A stretch of 64,000 bases of DNA from Candidatus Leptofilum proximum (GCA_016710325.1 JADJXK010000002.1:1550001-1614000); one strand, 5' to 3'. Positions 40,398 to 48,861 are shown, counted from the stretch's first letter. A program made the numbers and translations. The notes: generated by a model from the sequence alone, not told the origin.

Positions 40398-41798
40398 ATG
40401 AATATGGCAAAGATGAACAGCTTAAACCTATTAGAAGACAAACCCACTACCCTCTCTCAGCTCCGAGCCGCATTAAACGGCCGTATCATTATGCCGGAAG
40501 ACGCCGAGTATAACAGGGCACGGACCCTCTTTTATGGTGGATTTGATCATCGGCCGTCAGCCATTGTGCGGGCGGCGGATGCGGCCGATGTGGCCTGTGT
40601 TGTTTCATACGCACGCGAGACGGGCCTGGATTTGGCCGTCCGCAGTGGCGGCCACAGTCTGGCCGGGCACAGCGTTTCTGATGGCGGCATTACGCTCGAT
40701 CTGTCTGCGATGAAGGGGATGGATATTGATGTTGACGGCCGTACCGCCTGGGCAGAGGCCGGGCTGACCGCGGGGGAATATACGGCCGCCGTCGGCGCCC
40801 ATGGCCTGGCCACCGGGTTTGGCGATACCGGCTCGGTGGGCATTGGGGGCATTACCCTCAGCGGCGGCGTGGGTTTCCTTGTGCGCAAGTACGGCCTTAC
40901 CATTGATGCCCTGCTGGCTGCCGAAATTGTGACCGCCGATGGCCAGCTTCGTCACGTTGATGCCAAAACGCACCCGGATTTGTTCTGGGCCATTCGTGGG
41001 GGCGGCGGCAACTTTGGCGTGGTTACCCGGTTCCAATACCGGCTGCACGAGGTAGATCGGGTGATCGGCGGCATGTTGATCCTTCCGGCCACGCCTGAGG
41101 TCATTACCAGGTTTATCGCCGAGGCGGAGGCGGCACCGGAAGAGCTGTCGATTATTGCCGCTGTAATGACGGCGCCGCCCATGCCATTTTTGCCTGCCGA
41201 GCTTCATGGCCAGCTTGTGTTTCTTATGATGCCCGTCTACACTGGCGACATGACGGCCGGGGAGCAGGCGATTGCGCCCTTCCGGGCACTGGCCGCGCCT
41301 ACTGTTGATATGATACGGCCGTTGCCCTACCCAGAAATCTACCCGCCAGAAGAAGAATATCATCCGGTGGCCGCTGGCCATACCATGTTTGTGGATGCCA
41401 TTGATCACCAGGCCGCGCAGACGATAATCGATTACCTGCAAGACTCGACGGCAGTGATGCGCGTGACGCAGCTGCGGGTGCTGGGCGGGGCGATGGCCCG
41501 CGTGCCCGTGGAGGCTACGGCATTTGCCCACCGGCAGCGGCGTATCATGGTCAACGTGGCGGCACTCTACGAACGGCCCGAAGAGGCGGCACAACACCAG
41601 GCCTGGGTGACGGAGCTTGCCGCGGCGTTAAACCAGGGCCAGCCAGGCGCCTACGTGGGTTTTATCGGTGCCGAGGGAGAGGCGCGTGTCCGTGAGGCCT
41701 ATCCAGGGTCAACGTGGGATCGGCTGGTGGCGATCAAACGCCGTTATGATCCAACCAATCTCTTCCGGCTCAACCAGAACATCCCGCCGACGGATTAA
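40398..41798 (+). CDS. FAD-linked oxidase (FAD_binding_4/BBE berberine-bridge-like)
   Basis: A 466-residue oxidase. The FAD domain has RSGGHSLAGHSVSDGG, with the His that usually carries covalent FAD. GFGDTGSVGIGGITLSGGVGFLVRKYGLTID follows, then FWAIRGGGGNFGVVTRF. The C-terminal BBE segment YDPTNLFRLNQNIPP is intact. The Cys often used for a second flavin bond is not evident. Substrates are usually sugars or alkaloid-like alcohols, and none is indicated here. ATG 40398 is annotated; ATG 40404 has better spacing from AGGAAA. It opens the accessory region. Confidence 0.9.
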   Translation: MNMAKMNSLNLLEDKPTTLSQLRAALNGRIIMPEDAEYNRARTLFYGGFDHRPSAIVRAADAADVACVVSYARETGLDLAVRSGGHSLAGHSVSDGGITLDLSAMKGMDIDVDGRTAWAEAGLTAGEYTAAVGAHGLATGFGDTGSVGIGGITLSGGVGFLVRKYGLTIDALLAAEIVTADGQLRHVDAKTHPDLFWAIRGGGGNFGVVTRFQYRLHEVDRVIGGMLILPATPEVITRFIAEAEAAPEELSIIAAVMTAPPMPFLPAELHGQLVFLMMPVYTGDMTAGEQAIAPFRALAAPTVDMIRPLPYPEIYPPEEEYHPVAAGHTMFVDAIDHQAAQTIIDYLQDSTAVMRVTQLRVLGGAMARVPVEATAFAHRQRRIMVNVAALYERPEEAAQHQAWVTELAAALNQGQPGAYVGFIGAEGEARVREAYPGSTWDRLVAIKRRYDPTNLFRLNQNIPPTD

Positions 41799-41843
41799 CG
41801 CTGAAGTCTTTCGGATTTCACGAGGTTGACGACACATGTGGTA

Positions 41844-41865
41844 GGGTCAAGGCGCGCCTTGACCC
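41844..41865. repeat. Perfect 22-bp palindrome
   Basis: GGGTCAAGGCG and its complement meet without a loop. It lies between the FAD oxidase gene and a VOC gene, about 45 bases after the oxidase stop. It may be a dispersed palindrome or the base of a hairpin terminator, though no T-run follows. Confidence 0.7.
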
Positions 41866-41918
41866 TGCTCCCTGAAATCTCAAAGAGCCAGACCTTTTTA
41901 AGGTAAGGGAGACACCAA

Positions 41919-42299
41919 ATGAATATAGTGAACGTGCGTTACATTGTTGATGATGTCGCTGAAGCCATTGCGTTTTACACCAAACACCTGGATTTCCAGC
42001 TTGACATGCACCCCGCGCCGGGTTTTGCCCGCCTATCGCGTGGCAATCTGCGTTTGCTGCTGAACGCACCAGGGGCCGGGGGCGCCGGGCAAACAATGCC
42101 CGATGGGCGCCAACCGGCCCCTGGCGGTTGGAACCGCATCCAGCTCGAAGTTGAAGACATTGCGGCGAAAGTTGACGCCCTGCGGGAGCTGGGGGCGCAG
42201 TTTCGTAACGATATTGTTGTTGGCAACGGTGGCAAGCAGATCCTGTTGGACGATCCCGCGGGCAACTGCATTGAGCTATTTGAGCCGCCACAAAACTAA
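41919..42299 (+). CDS. VOC family protein (glyoxalase/bleomycin-resistance fold)
   Basis: A 126-residue protein with two beta-alpha-beta-beta-beta units: VNVRYIVDDVAEAIAFYTKHLDF and NRIQLEVEDIAAKVDALRELGAQF. It ends in the usual DPAGNCIELFEP, with the C-terminal Glu that would bind a metal. The function in this superfamily ranges from isomerase to drug binding. Its last four bases overlap the convergent gene. Confidence 0.88.
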   Translation: MNIVNVRYIVDDVAEAIAFYTKHLDFQLDMHPAPGFARLSRGNLRLLLNAPGAGGAGQTMPDGRQPAPGGWNRIQLEVEDIAAKVDALRELGAQFRNDIVVGNGGKQILLDDPAGNCIELFEPPQN

Positions 42300-43012
42300 T
42301 CTTGATTGAATTCCCGAACAAGTTCCGTTGTCCGGGCCAGTTCTTCGGCTAAACTTTCCTGTACGTGCTTAGACAATTGCAGGGCTTCGGTGGCAGCCAG
42401 CGACGTTTGGGCCAACGCTCCATCTTTCAGACGTACAGCGAGTTCGGCGCGATAGAGGTACGCCCTGGCGCGTTCCAGTGCTGGGGCGTTTGGGAATTTC
42501 TTCAAGCCGTTCTCAATGGTTTTAAGCGCCAGTGCCTCATCACCACGAGCATCGCCTAACCGCGCGGCCACGTTGACAAATCCGGCCAACCCGGCTGTTT
42601 TCTCGTCATTTTCTTGTGACTCTGTGTCGCCAATTTTCGAGATTCGCAGCCAGTTTCCGCCAACATCGACAACGCTAAAGCCGTACACGGTGCCAAACCT
42701 CTTTCGCGGCCGTAGAATGCGTGGGATGCCTGATACCGGTAGTTTCTTGTAAGCTGCCCGCAACCCTGCCGCAAATTCGCGGTAGAGCGTATCTGGGTCC
42801 GGCACCACAACGATGACGCTGCCATAAGAGTTTGCCGGGTCAAACTCGGGCATACCAAACAGGTGCATGTGCCAATCCTCACGTTGTACAACAGCAGCAG
42901 GATTGGGACGCAGTTGACGATATGTTCGCGTAAAGCCGAGCGTTTCGTAGAAAGCAATCGCTTCGTCGAGATCGCGACACGGTAGTAAGGGATAGGTACG
43001 TTCGTTTGCCAT
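42296..43012 (-). CDS. VOC-domain protein fused to a TPR-like helical domain
   Basis: A 238-residue protein. Residues 5-125 are a bleomycin-resistance-type VOC fold (LLPCRDLDEAIAFYETLGF, VVVPDPDTLYREFAAGL, and a closing FSVVDVGGNWLRI). Residues 140-238 are helical repeats resembling TPR units (AARLGDARGDEALALKTIENGLKKFPNAPALERARAYLYRAELAVRLKDG). In bleomycin-binding relatives the protein sequesters the drug. The helical part may mediate dimerisation or protein contact. GGAAG precedes the ATG. Confidence 0.78.
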   Translation of the reverse strand: MANERTYPLLPCRDLDEAIAFYETLGFTRTYRQLRPNPAAVVQREDWHMHLFGMPEFDPANSYGSVIVVVPDPDTLYREFAAGLRAAYKKLPVSGIPRILRPRKRFGTVYGFSVVDVGGNWLRISKIGDTESQENDEKTAGLAGFVNVAARLGDARGDEALALKTIENGLKKFPNAPALERARAYLYRAELAVRLKDGALAQTSLAATEALQLSKHVQESLAEELARTTELVREFNQD

Positions 43013-43024
43013 TTTTATCTTCCT

Positions 43025-43360
43025 TTAGCAGAGAACTTCGACGGTAAACCCACCTGGAGCCTGCACATAAAAGGTCCAGGCATGGTGCCGCTCCGGTGGG
43101 GCCACCTCGTACCCGTCTTCACGCAGTCGGTGGTTGATCTCGGTCACCTTTTCTTCCGTGGGTTGGCCAAAGCCAATGTGGAAGGTGCCTGGGTAGCTTA
43201 CCGCTTTGGCTTTCATCAGGCTCAAAATGAGGCCTTCATCATCGAAAAGAAAAGCCATGCCTTTGTTGCCGCCCTGGTACTTCATGCCAAAGTATTTTTC
43301 CAGGAAGGTGGCTGCGGCCGTTACATCGGTGACCGTAAGATTGATGTGATTCAGCTTCAT
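43025..43360 (-). CDS. VOC family protein
   Basis: A 111-residue glyoxalase-fold protein: LNHINLTVTDVTAAATFLEKYFGM at the start, HIGFGQPTEEKVTEINHRLREDGYEV in the second half, and FYVQAPGGFTVEVLC at the end. The GGAGG ribosome site nine bases before the ATG fixes the start at 43360. It lies 12 bases upstream of the VOC-TPR gene, so the two are an operon. Confidence 0.87.
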   Translation of the reverse strand: MKLNHINLTVTDVTAAATFLEKYFGMKYQGGNKGMAFLFDDEGLILSLMKAKAVSYPGTFHIGFGQPTEEKVTEINHRLREDGYEVAPPERHHAWTFYVQAPGGFTVEVLC

Positions 43361-43461
43361 ATGCAAAAACCTCCATAGCTTTTGAATTTGTGCCTTATTC
43401 ATTTTGCATTGTAAACCTATGGGGTAATGTTGGAGGGTTTGTCGTTGGCGGCAAGCGTTGC

Positions 43462-44226
43462 TTACGTTTGATCGACCAGCTGAATCAGGCGATTGATTTG
43501 CTGAATAATTGTTTGTGCCTGCTGCTCCATTTCTTGCAGGCTGGGCAGCCAGTGGTCGCCCATCACGTCGATGGCTTCGTTGGCCCTTTCATGGGGTGGC
43601 AACGTGAGGGCCTCACGCAAGTTGTCTGTTTTTCCGCCATCCACCCACTGCAACGTATGCGAAATGGCCATGAGGCTGAAGCCAGCCTGCACCAGTTGGC
43701 GAATGACGCGCAGGCGGGCAAACTCGGTGGCTCCAAAGATTCGGTACTGATTTGACGGCTGGCGGGGGACGTCGATGAGGCCGTTGCGTTCCCAGTTACG
43801 CAGCGTCTCGACCGTCACGTTCAGGTGCGCCGCTGTCTGGCTTATGGTCATCGTTTGTGTGGTGGTGTCGGTTAAACGGCCGTTCACCCAATGCTCTAAT
43901 AGCTGTACGGCCGTTTCCGCCACCGCCTGCGTCTTACGAATCTGGGTCAGGTAGTTGTTGGCCATGGCCAGGGCAGTGTTAAACTCCTGACGGGCGGCGC
44001 TTTGCACCAGGTGAACCAGTGGTGTCCGTTCACCCAGGTAAGGCCATTGTAAAACCAGGCAGGCGAGGCGAGTTTGTTCCAGATGAACGGCCGTAAACGC
44101 CCGGTACCCATTCTCACCCCGAGGAATTTCTGGAAGGTAGCCCCACTTCTCATAATTCCTCACAGTGTTAGCATGGACACCGAGCGTTTTGGCAATATCG
44201 CTCGTGCGCAAAAGATCTGAAGCCAT
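43462..44226 (-). CDS. Regulator with two MerR-type DNA-binding domains
   Basis: A 254-residue protein with two separate MerR helix-turn-helix units. The first (about 5-75) has LLRTSDIAKTLGVHANTVRNYEKWGYLPEIPR and GYRAFTAVHLEQTRL. The second (about 125-195) has TMTISQTAAHLNVTVETLRNWERNGLIDVPR and YRIFGATEFARLRVIRQLVQAGFSLMAI. The usual effector domain is absent; a coiled coil (about 225-254) ends the protein. Tandem MerR domains in one chain suggest binding to a site without dimerisation, or to two sites. Confidence 0.85.
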   Translation of the reverse strand: MASDLLRTSDIAKTLGVHANTVRNYEKWGYLPEIPRGENGYRAFTAVHLEQTRLACLVLQWPYLGERTPLVHLVQSAARQEFNTALAMANNYLTQIRKTQAVAETAVQLLEHWVNGRLTDTTTQTMTISQTAAHLNVTVETLRNWERNGLIDVPRQPSNQYRIFGATEFARLRVIRQLVQAGFSLMAISHTLQWVDGGKTDNLREALTLPPHERANEAIDVMGDHWLPSLQEMEQQAQTIIQQINRLIQLVDQT

Positions 44227-44235
44227 TACGGCCGT

Positions 44236-44808
44236 TTAGTCACGCTTTGGTTCATAGTTAAGAACAACAATACCACACGCAAACGGAACCGCTTTTACCA
44301 GTTTCAATTTTTGCTTGCTCTCCAGCTTCTGGAAAATGGGCATTCCGCTGCCGATGGCTGCTGGGTTCACGAACAGGTGATATTCATCAATCAGGCCATG
44401 TTTGATTAGATTCGAGACAAAGGTCGCCCCGCCGTAGGCAATGATGTCCGGACCCTCCTGGTTTTTCAGCGTGTTAATCTCTTCAACCAGATCGCCTTTG
44501 GCCAGGACGGTATTGTCCCACTGCGACTCATCAAGCGTTTTGCTAAACACCACTTTGGGCGTTTCCGTGAATTTGACCCCGGCTGAATGCTCCTCATGCT
44601 CCGGGTTTTGCGCCACGGAGGCCCAATGGGGAATAAACCCCTGAGCCAGATTTCGTCCCAGAACAATCTGCCCCATCGATTCAGTTAAATCGGTGACGTA
44701 TTCTTTTAATTCATCGTCCCAGTTGAAAGTTATCCAATCCATTTCACCATTAGACCCGGCCACGTAGCCGTCAACGGTCATTTGTACCTGAAGTTTTAAT
44801 TTTCGCAT
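44236..44808 (-). CDS. Dihydrofolate reductase family protein (RibD C-terminal type), copy 1
   Basis: A 190-residue NADPH-reductase fold. Landmarks are MRKLKLQVQMTVDGYVAG, IVLGRNLAQGFIPHW, KVVFSKTLDESQWDNT and IIAYGGATFVSNLIKHGLIDEYHLFVNP. These RibD-C proteins resemble the reductase half of RibD but usually have no proven role. ATG 44808 is preferred to GTG 44814 because of spacing from GGGAG. The end is ten bases from the MerR gene start, so the two may share a transcript. Confidence 0.87.
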   Translation of the reverse strand: MRKLKLQVQMTVDGYVAGSNGEMDWITFNWDDELKEYVTDLTESMGQIVLGRNLAQGFIPHWASVAQNPEHEEHSAGVKFTETPKVVFSKTLDESQWDNTVLAKGDLVEEINTLKNQEGPDIIAYGGATFVSNLIKHGLIDEYHLFVNPAAIGSGMPIFQKLESKQKLKLVKAVPFACGIVVLNYEPKRD

Positions 44809-44859
44809 TGTCACAACTCCCTTCTTTGAATTTGGGCTCTTTGGGATTTTGTGGGTTTG

Positions 44860-44903
44860 GCGTGAAACGTGATGTCTTTCTGGTCACGTTTCACGTTTCA
44901 CGC
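44860..44903. repeat. Tandem-word inverted repeat, family B
   Basis: GCGTGAAACGTGATG on the left faces GTCACGTTTCACGTTTCACG on the right. It lies between two minus-strand genes in the accessory region, so the repeats are not restricted to the core part. Confidence 0.8.
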
Positions 44904-45003
44904 ATCACTGATTGTAACCACCTGAATTCCTGAAGGCCGTGAATTTCCTTTCGGCGATTAGCCAGCCGGAGACCAACCCTAGGCTGCCAGTCCCCGGTCT
45001 GAC

Positions 45004-45363
45004 TTATTTGTCCATCAGCTTGACCCAGTCATTTACCAGTTTCTCCAGGGTTGCTTTATGGGTTTCAACTTCCTCCATACTGTGGAACTTGGCATAAGCC
45101 TTCCCTTTCGTCCCCTTTTCTAAAAAGCCGGAGTCATCCTGCAAAAGTTCCCCTTGATGGAATATCACAGCCACATAATCTTTTACCCTCGGGTTAAAGG
45201 TAGCCATTGCTTCTTTGTAGTCAAAGCTAGGCCCCCCCCACTTAACATCTTCTTCAATTTTTGAGTTTGCGCCGGTGATAATCGCTCTAACCGCTTCCAT
45301 CTCTGCTTTTAGCGGATGATCAAGCTTGCTCAAAAATGCATTTACTTTTTCTGAATTACTCAT
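45004..45363 (-). CDS. DUF1801 domain protein, copy 1
   Basis: A 119-residue protein. FLSKLDHPLKAEMEAVRAIITGANSKIEEDVKWGGPSFDYKEAMATF is the DUF1801 core, with the conserved W and P-S-F. The fold is small and alpha/beta, and the function is not established. AGGAGAA precedes the ATG. Confidence 0.85.
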   Translation of the reverse strand: MSNSEKVNAFLSKLDHPLKAEMEAVRAIITGANSKIEEDVKWGGPSFDYKEAMATFNPRVKDYVAVIFHQGELLQDDSGFLEKGTKGKAYAKFHSMEEVETHKATLEKLVNDWVKLMDK

Positions 45364-45415
45364 AGTGTTTTTCTCCTGAACTGTTTTAGAAGATGTCGCT
45401 TAGTCGATTTTTCTC

Positions 45416-45961
45416 TCAGGTTTTTGAGGCCAATTTGTGGGAGAGAATGACTGTGCCAGACGGGAGGGTTTTTGCCTCAACCAGCTCCAGCTTTGTGGTA
45501 TCCATGCCCTCAAAAATACGCCTGCCGCCATCCCAAATGACGGGAATTACCCACAGCCGATGCTCGTCGAGCAGGTCATGCTGCAGCAGGGTGTAGGCCA
45601 GGCGTCCGGTGCCGTAAATCAAAATGTTCTGGCCGGGCTGCTGCTTGAGTCTGGCAATCTCTTCAACAATGTTTTGGCTGATCAATGTGGCTGGACCCCA
45701 GGGCAGCGGTTCTGTTAACGTCGTGGAGACCACGTACTTATTCATGCCGTTAATGCGGTCGGAAAAAGCGTCTGACCGGGACGGCCAGGCCTGGGCAAAA
45801 CCCTCGTAGGTTTCACGCCCTAACAGCAGGGCGTCGGCGGCAAAGAGCTGGTCGCTGGCAAACTTGGCGGCTTCGGCATCAAAATAGTCGAAGGACCAGT
45901 CTTGGGGGTTTTCAATGACGCCGTTTAAGGTCGCATAGGTTGAAACGATAATTTTTCTCAC
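45416..45961 (-). CDS. Dihydrofolate reductase family protein (RibD-C type), copy 2
   Basis: A 181-residue RibD-C-like reductase: MRKIIVSTYATLNGVIENPQDW, LLLGRETYEGFAQAWPSR, KYVVSTTLTEPLPWGP, and ILIYGTGRLAYTLLQHDLLDE. It starts with GTG, with AAGGAGA seven bases upstream. It resembles copies 54572-55120 and 62330-62926 in motif spacing. Confidence 0.88.
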   Translation of the reverse strand: MRKIIVSTYATLNGVIENPQDWSFDYFDAEAAKFASDQLFAADALLLGRETYEGFAQAWPSRSDAFSDRINGMNKYVVSTTLTEPLPWGPATLISQNIVEEIARLKQQPGQNILIYGTGRLAYTLLQHDLLDEHRLWVIPVIWDGGRRIFEGMDTTKLELVEAKTLPSGTVILSHKLASKT

Positions 45962-46051
45962 GATAGTTCTCCTTTCAATAACTGCTTTGTTTTATTTGTA
46001 GAACTATCGTAAGGGATTATGAGGGTGGTGTCTTGAACAAAAACGACAACA

Positions 46052-46750
46052 CTACTCGGCGCTACCGGGTTGCAAGATTTGCCCTGGCGTGTGTCCCATA
46101 AAGCGCTTCAAGGAACGAGTGAGGTGGGGTTGGTCGGCGTAACCGGCCTGGAAAATGGCATCGGCGATGGAGGCGCCTTTTTGCAGAAGAGCTGCTGCTT
46201 GTTTGGCACGTTCAATCTGGTCAAACGTGCCGCGGGTCAGGCCGGTTGCTCGCAGAAAACGGCGCTGCACGGTACGCAAGGACATATCTAACGGCCGATT
46301 TTCCAGCACCGCCCCCACTACCGGATCAAAAACCAGCATTTCTTCCCGCACCAGCCGGGCGACAAAATCGTCGGCGGTCTCGAAACTGGGCATCTCCCAG
46401 GCAGCGCTGTGCAGCCAAAAGGCACCGGTGACCGCTTTGGGCAAATGAACATCCTCATTCACCAGGCGGCTGACAGGCAGATGGGGCATAAAGCTGCCGT
46501 GCTTAAACACAATGCCAAAAAATTCGGTGTCTTTGTGGAAAGAGGCGCGCTTGGCCTGGGTCTCAGGGCCGCGCATGGTGATGGATAACTCGCCCCGATA
46601 TCTGGCAATAACCATCTCCCAGTAGGTGTCGGCCGAAGAAACAAAAGAACCATCATCCAGGCTGCGCGTGCTCCAGATGGCCTCTACTAAAGGAGAATCA
46701 GAAGGCCTGCCTTCAAAGTCAAAAACGCTGGTGCTGTCTTCTAGCGGCAT
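46052..46750 (-). CDS. AraC-family transcriptional regulator, DUF6597-like sensor, copy 1
   Basis: A 232-residue regulator. The N-terminal cupin-like sensor domain (about 20-130) opens SPLVEAIWSTRS and contains VIARYRGELSITMRGPET. The C-terminal AraC domain (about 140-228) has SLRTVQRRFLRATGLTRGTFDQIERAKQAAALLQ and DAIFQAGYADQPHLTRSLKRFMGHTPGQI. It is a clear paralogue of the gene at 56181-56876. It may control the neighbouring small-enzyme genes. Confidence 0.88.
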   Translation of the reverse strand: MPLEDSTSVFDFEGRPSDSPLVEAIWSTRSLDDGSFVSSADTYWEMVIARYRGELSITMRGPETQAKRASFHKDTEFFGIVFKHGSFMPHLPVSRLVNEDVHLPKAVTGAFWLHSAAWEMPSFETADDFVARLVREEMLVFDPVVGAVLENRPLDMSLRTVQRRFLRATGLTRGTFDQIERAKQAAALLQKGASIADAIFQAGYADQPHLTRSLKRFMGHTPGQILQPGSAE

Positions 46751-46786
46751 GGTTAGCGATCCATGTCAAATCGGGTAATACTTGGT

Positions 46787-47026
46787 TTACTTTGCTTGCA
46801 GCGCCGCCACAATGGCGGCGGTGCGGTGTTCCTGGCGCAGCGGCAGCATGAAGACGTCGCCGTAAGCCGCCACCGTGCTGCGATAAGTATACCCGTTTAA
46901 GCTGACCTTGACCTTCGGCCGTTTGCCGGAACCCAAAGCCGCGACAACCTCTGGCAGCACCTGAATGCCGGTGGCGTTCATACCTTCAGCTTGCTGAACG
47001 GCCGTTACAAAACGCTCCTGGCTCAT
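46787..47026 (-). CDS. DUF1905 protein, C-terminally shortened
   Basis: A 79-residue protein. ATGIQVLPEVVAALGSGKRPKVKVSLNGYTYRSTVA matches DUF1905. The family usually continues past LPLRxExRxAAGVxAGD with another beta strand, but here it ends at AAIVAALQAK. The loss suggests a 3' truncation or frameshift, though the fold could survive. It overlaps the DinB gene by one base. Confidence 0.75.
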   Translation of the reverse strand: MSQERFVTAVQQAEGMNATGIQVLPEVVAALGSGKRPKVKVSLNGYTYRSTVAAYGDVFMLPLRQEHRTAAIVAALQAK

Positions 47027-47610
47027 TAACTTCCTCTATACCCTGTATCAGCCAGCGGCGGCAGGGTAATGTGGCCAAATAGATCGCCCAATTCAAACAC
47101 TTCAATACCCTGCATGCCCAGCATCAGGGCAATCTGGCCACCATGGTGAATATCGTGGCTCAAAATACGCCAGATGGTCCACTGGCGCGACACATCGTAG
47201 ACATCTCCGTTCCAGGTGTGGCGGTAGGTTTTTGTCAGGTCAGAGACGTGCCAGGATTGCAGCGTGTCGGCCACCATTTGGCCAGTGACTTCCAACCAGT
47301 GAACCAGGTCAACGGCCGTTGCCGCAATCGGCAGGGCAGATTCCACCACGTGGCGGTTGCCATCCTCGTCCTCATGCCAGGCATCGATTTGTTCGGCCAG
47401 GGTGGCGCAACCTGGCGCATCCATCCGTAAAAACCAGGTAATACGCCCCAGGCTGATGTGCCTCGCCAGTTCTCCCACCGATTGCAGCTGTTTGGCCGGG
47501 CGCCAGAGGAGTTGTTCCGGCGTCAACGGCGCAATGGCGTGTAGAAGGCTGGTCTGGTGGCCTTCCCAGCCTTCATAAATTTTCATGAGTGAAGGATCTG
47601 GTTTAGTCAT
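47026..47610 (-). CDS. DinB family four-helix protein, copy 1
   Basis: A 194-residue DinB-like protein. LHAIAPLTPEQLLWRPAKQLQSVGELARHISLGRITWFL and WTIWRILSHDIHHGGQIALMLGMQG carry the metal-binding His residues (SVGELARH and HDIHHGGQ). DinB-fold members include bacillithiol or mycothiol transferases and maleylpyruvate isomerases. The DUF1905 gene follows immediately. Confidence 0.88.
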   Translation of the reverse strand: MTKPDPSLMKIYEGWEGHQTSLLHAIAPLTPEQLLWRPAKQLQSVGELARHISLGRITWFLRMDAPGCATLAEQIDAWHEDEDGNRHVVESALPIAATAVDLVHWLEVTGQMVADTLQSWHVSDLTKTYRHTWNGDVYDVSRQWTIWRILSHDIHHGGQIALMLGMQGIEVFELGDLFGHITLPPLADTGYRGS

Positions 47611-47614
47611 AACC

Positions 47615-48028
47615 TTACTCCGCCAGTTCCTTTATTTTTTGCGCCGCGCTGTCCACAAACTCAACGGAGGCGTCATAGTAATCATGGCCATCAAGCAGCA
47701 ATGAGAAGTCACCGGCAGCAACCGTGAGGGTAGTCTGGCTGTTTTCTTCAAACAGTGTGAAGGTATAGCCAATATCTTGGGGGACCGGCTCCGGCCATGT
47801 TGGGGAGATCAGCTGCATTTTGAGCAGCTTTTCTGGCTCAAAGGCAACAACGGTCAACCTTGCATGTCCTTCCCATTCCATTACGCTTCCTTGACGAAGT
47901 GATGCCTCGCCAAAATCCTCCGGCACATCGTCCCACTGTTTGATAAATGCCGGCGTAATCAAAACTTCCCAGACTTTGGATACGTGAGCCTTGATCTCGA
48001 TCGATTTTTCCGCAGTTAGTTTATTCAT
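47615..48028 (-). CDS. SRPBCC (AHSA1/polyketide-cyclase-like) protein, copy 1
   Basis: A 137-residue protein with the START-like fold: SIEIKAHVSKVWEVLITPAFIKQWD at the N-terminus and IGYTFTLFEENSQTTLTV in the sheet. A hydrophobic ligand cavity is usual. The start at 48028 has GAGGAAAA upstream. The DinB gene follows after four bases, so SRPBCC, DinB and DUF1905 form an operon. Confidence 0.88.
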   Translation of the reverse strand: MNKLTAEKSIEIKAHVSKVWEVLITPAFIKQWDDVPEDFGEASLRQGSVMEWEGHARLTVVAFEPEKLLKMQLISPTWPEPVPQDIGYTFTLFEENSQTTLTVAAGDFSLLLDGHDYYDASVEFVDSAAQKIKELAE

Positions 48029-48067
48029 GGCTTTTCCTCGTGAAAGCAGAGCCAAAATTGTTTTGTA

Positions 48068-48194
48068 GGGCGATTTGAATGGTGATTCAAAAATAAAATC
48101 GGTAATAAACTTGACACTGAATCGCCTTAAATGAACCTGAAGTGTATCCGCAAGCGTTTACCGATTTAATTTCTTCAGGTTCATATAAATCGCC
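48068..48194. other. Structured intergenic element with pseudoknot potential
   Basis: Three perfect complementary pairs occur. Closing: GGCGATTT (48069-48076) with AAATCGCC (48187-48194). Helix 1: AAATCGGTAA (48096-48105) with TTACCGATTT (48158-48167). Helix 2: ATGAACCTGAAG (48131-48142) with CTTCAGGTTCAT (48173-48184). Helices 1 and 2 interleave, which is the order of an H-type pseudoknot. An extra AATCGCC at 48120-48126 could compete for the closing arm. It lies upstream of the SRPBCC gene on the minus strand and could be its leader. Confidence 0.55.
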
Positions 48195-48298
48195 ACTTTA
48201 ACGACCCATCTGAACTTTCTTGGCTGTATTTAGAACCGTCTAGAAATAACTTGCCGCTTTTCAGATTGGGCCAATCTCCGCGCGTAAATTTTAGACGT

Positions 48299-48847
48299 TT
48301 ACTCGGTGGATACGGCCGTTGCCATCTCCATCACCTTGCTAACCGTACGCCAGTTCCGGGCCGTGATGGACACATCCCAGCCCCGTCCAAACTTCTCAGC
48401 CAGTTTGGACCGCCCGATACCGTCCGGCGTATGCAGGTAAAACACCTTGTCAATCAGCGCAAAACGTTCGTTGTGCGCTTTTAATTCCTCCAGCGCGTCT
48501 AAATCGGGATCTTGCGGAACAGCATCCAGAAAAAAGAGATGCAGCGACTTTGGCTCTGCCTCACCTTCCGGGAATGGATTGGCTGTTATCGCCTCTTGCA
48601 GCGACGCTAAATCAAGTAGAAACACCTGCGGCGCAAAACCATAGCTGTCTTCGATGGCCACCGTGATGGACTGGGCCAGCTTTGCCCGGTCGGTTTGTTC
48701 ACTCTGGAACACTGCGTTGCCGCTCTGGATGTAGGTTTGCACGTTGGTCAGACCCATGCCTTCCAGCAGCGCCTTCAGTTCACGCATGGGCAGCTTGTGG
48801 TGGCCACCTACGTTGATGCCCCGTAATAAAGCGATGATCGTATCCAT
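48299..48847 (-). CDS. DUF1697 family protein
   Basis: A 182-residue protein. The opening IIALLRGINVGGHHKLPMRELKALLEGMGLTNVQTYIQSGNAVF is the DUF1697 signature. The function of the family is not known. The C-terminal region (GIGRSKLAEKFGRGWDVSITARNWRTVSKV) is complete. Confidence 0.92.
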   Translation of the reverse strand: MDTIIALLRGINVGGHHKLPMRELKALLEGMGLTNVQTYIQSGNAVFQSEQTDRAKLAQSITVAIEDSYGFAPQVFLLDLASLQEAITANPFPEGEAEPKSLHLFFLDAVPQDPDLDALEELKAHNERFALIDKVFYLHTPDGIGRSKLAEKFGRGWDVSITARNWRTVSKVMEMATAVSTE

Positions 48848-48861
48848 TCACCTATTTTGTT

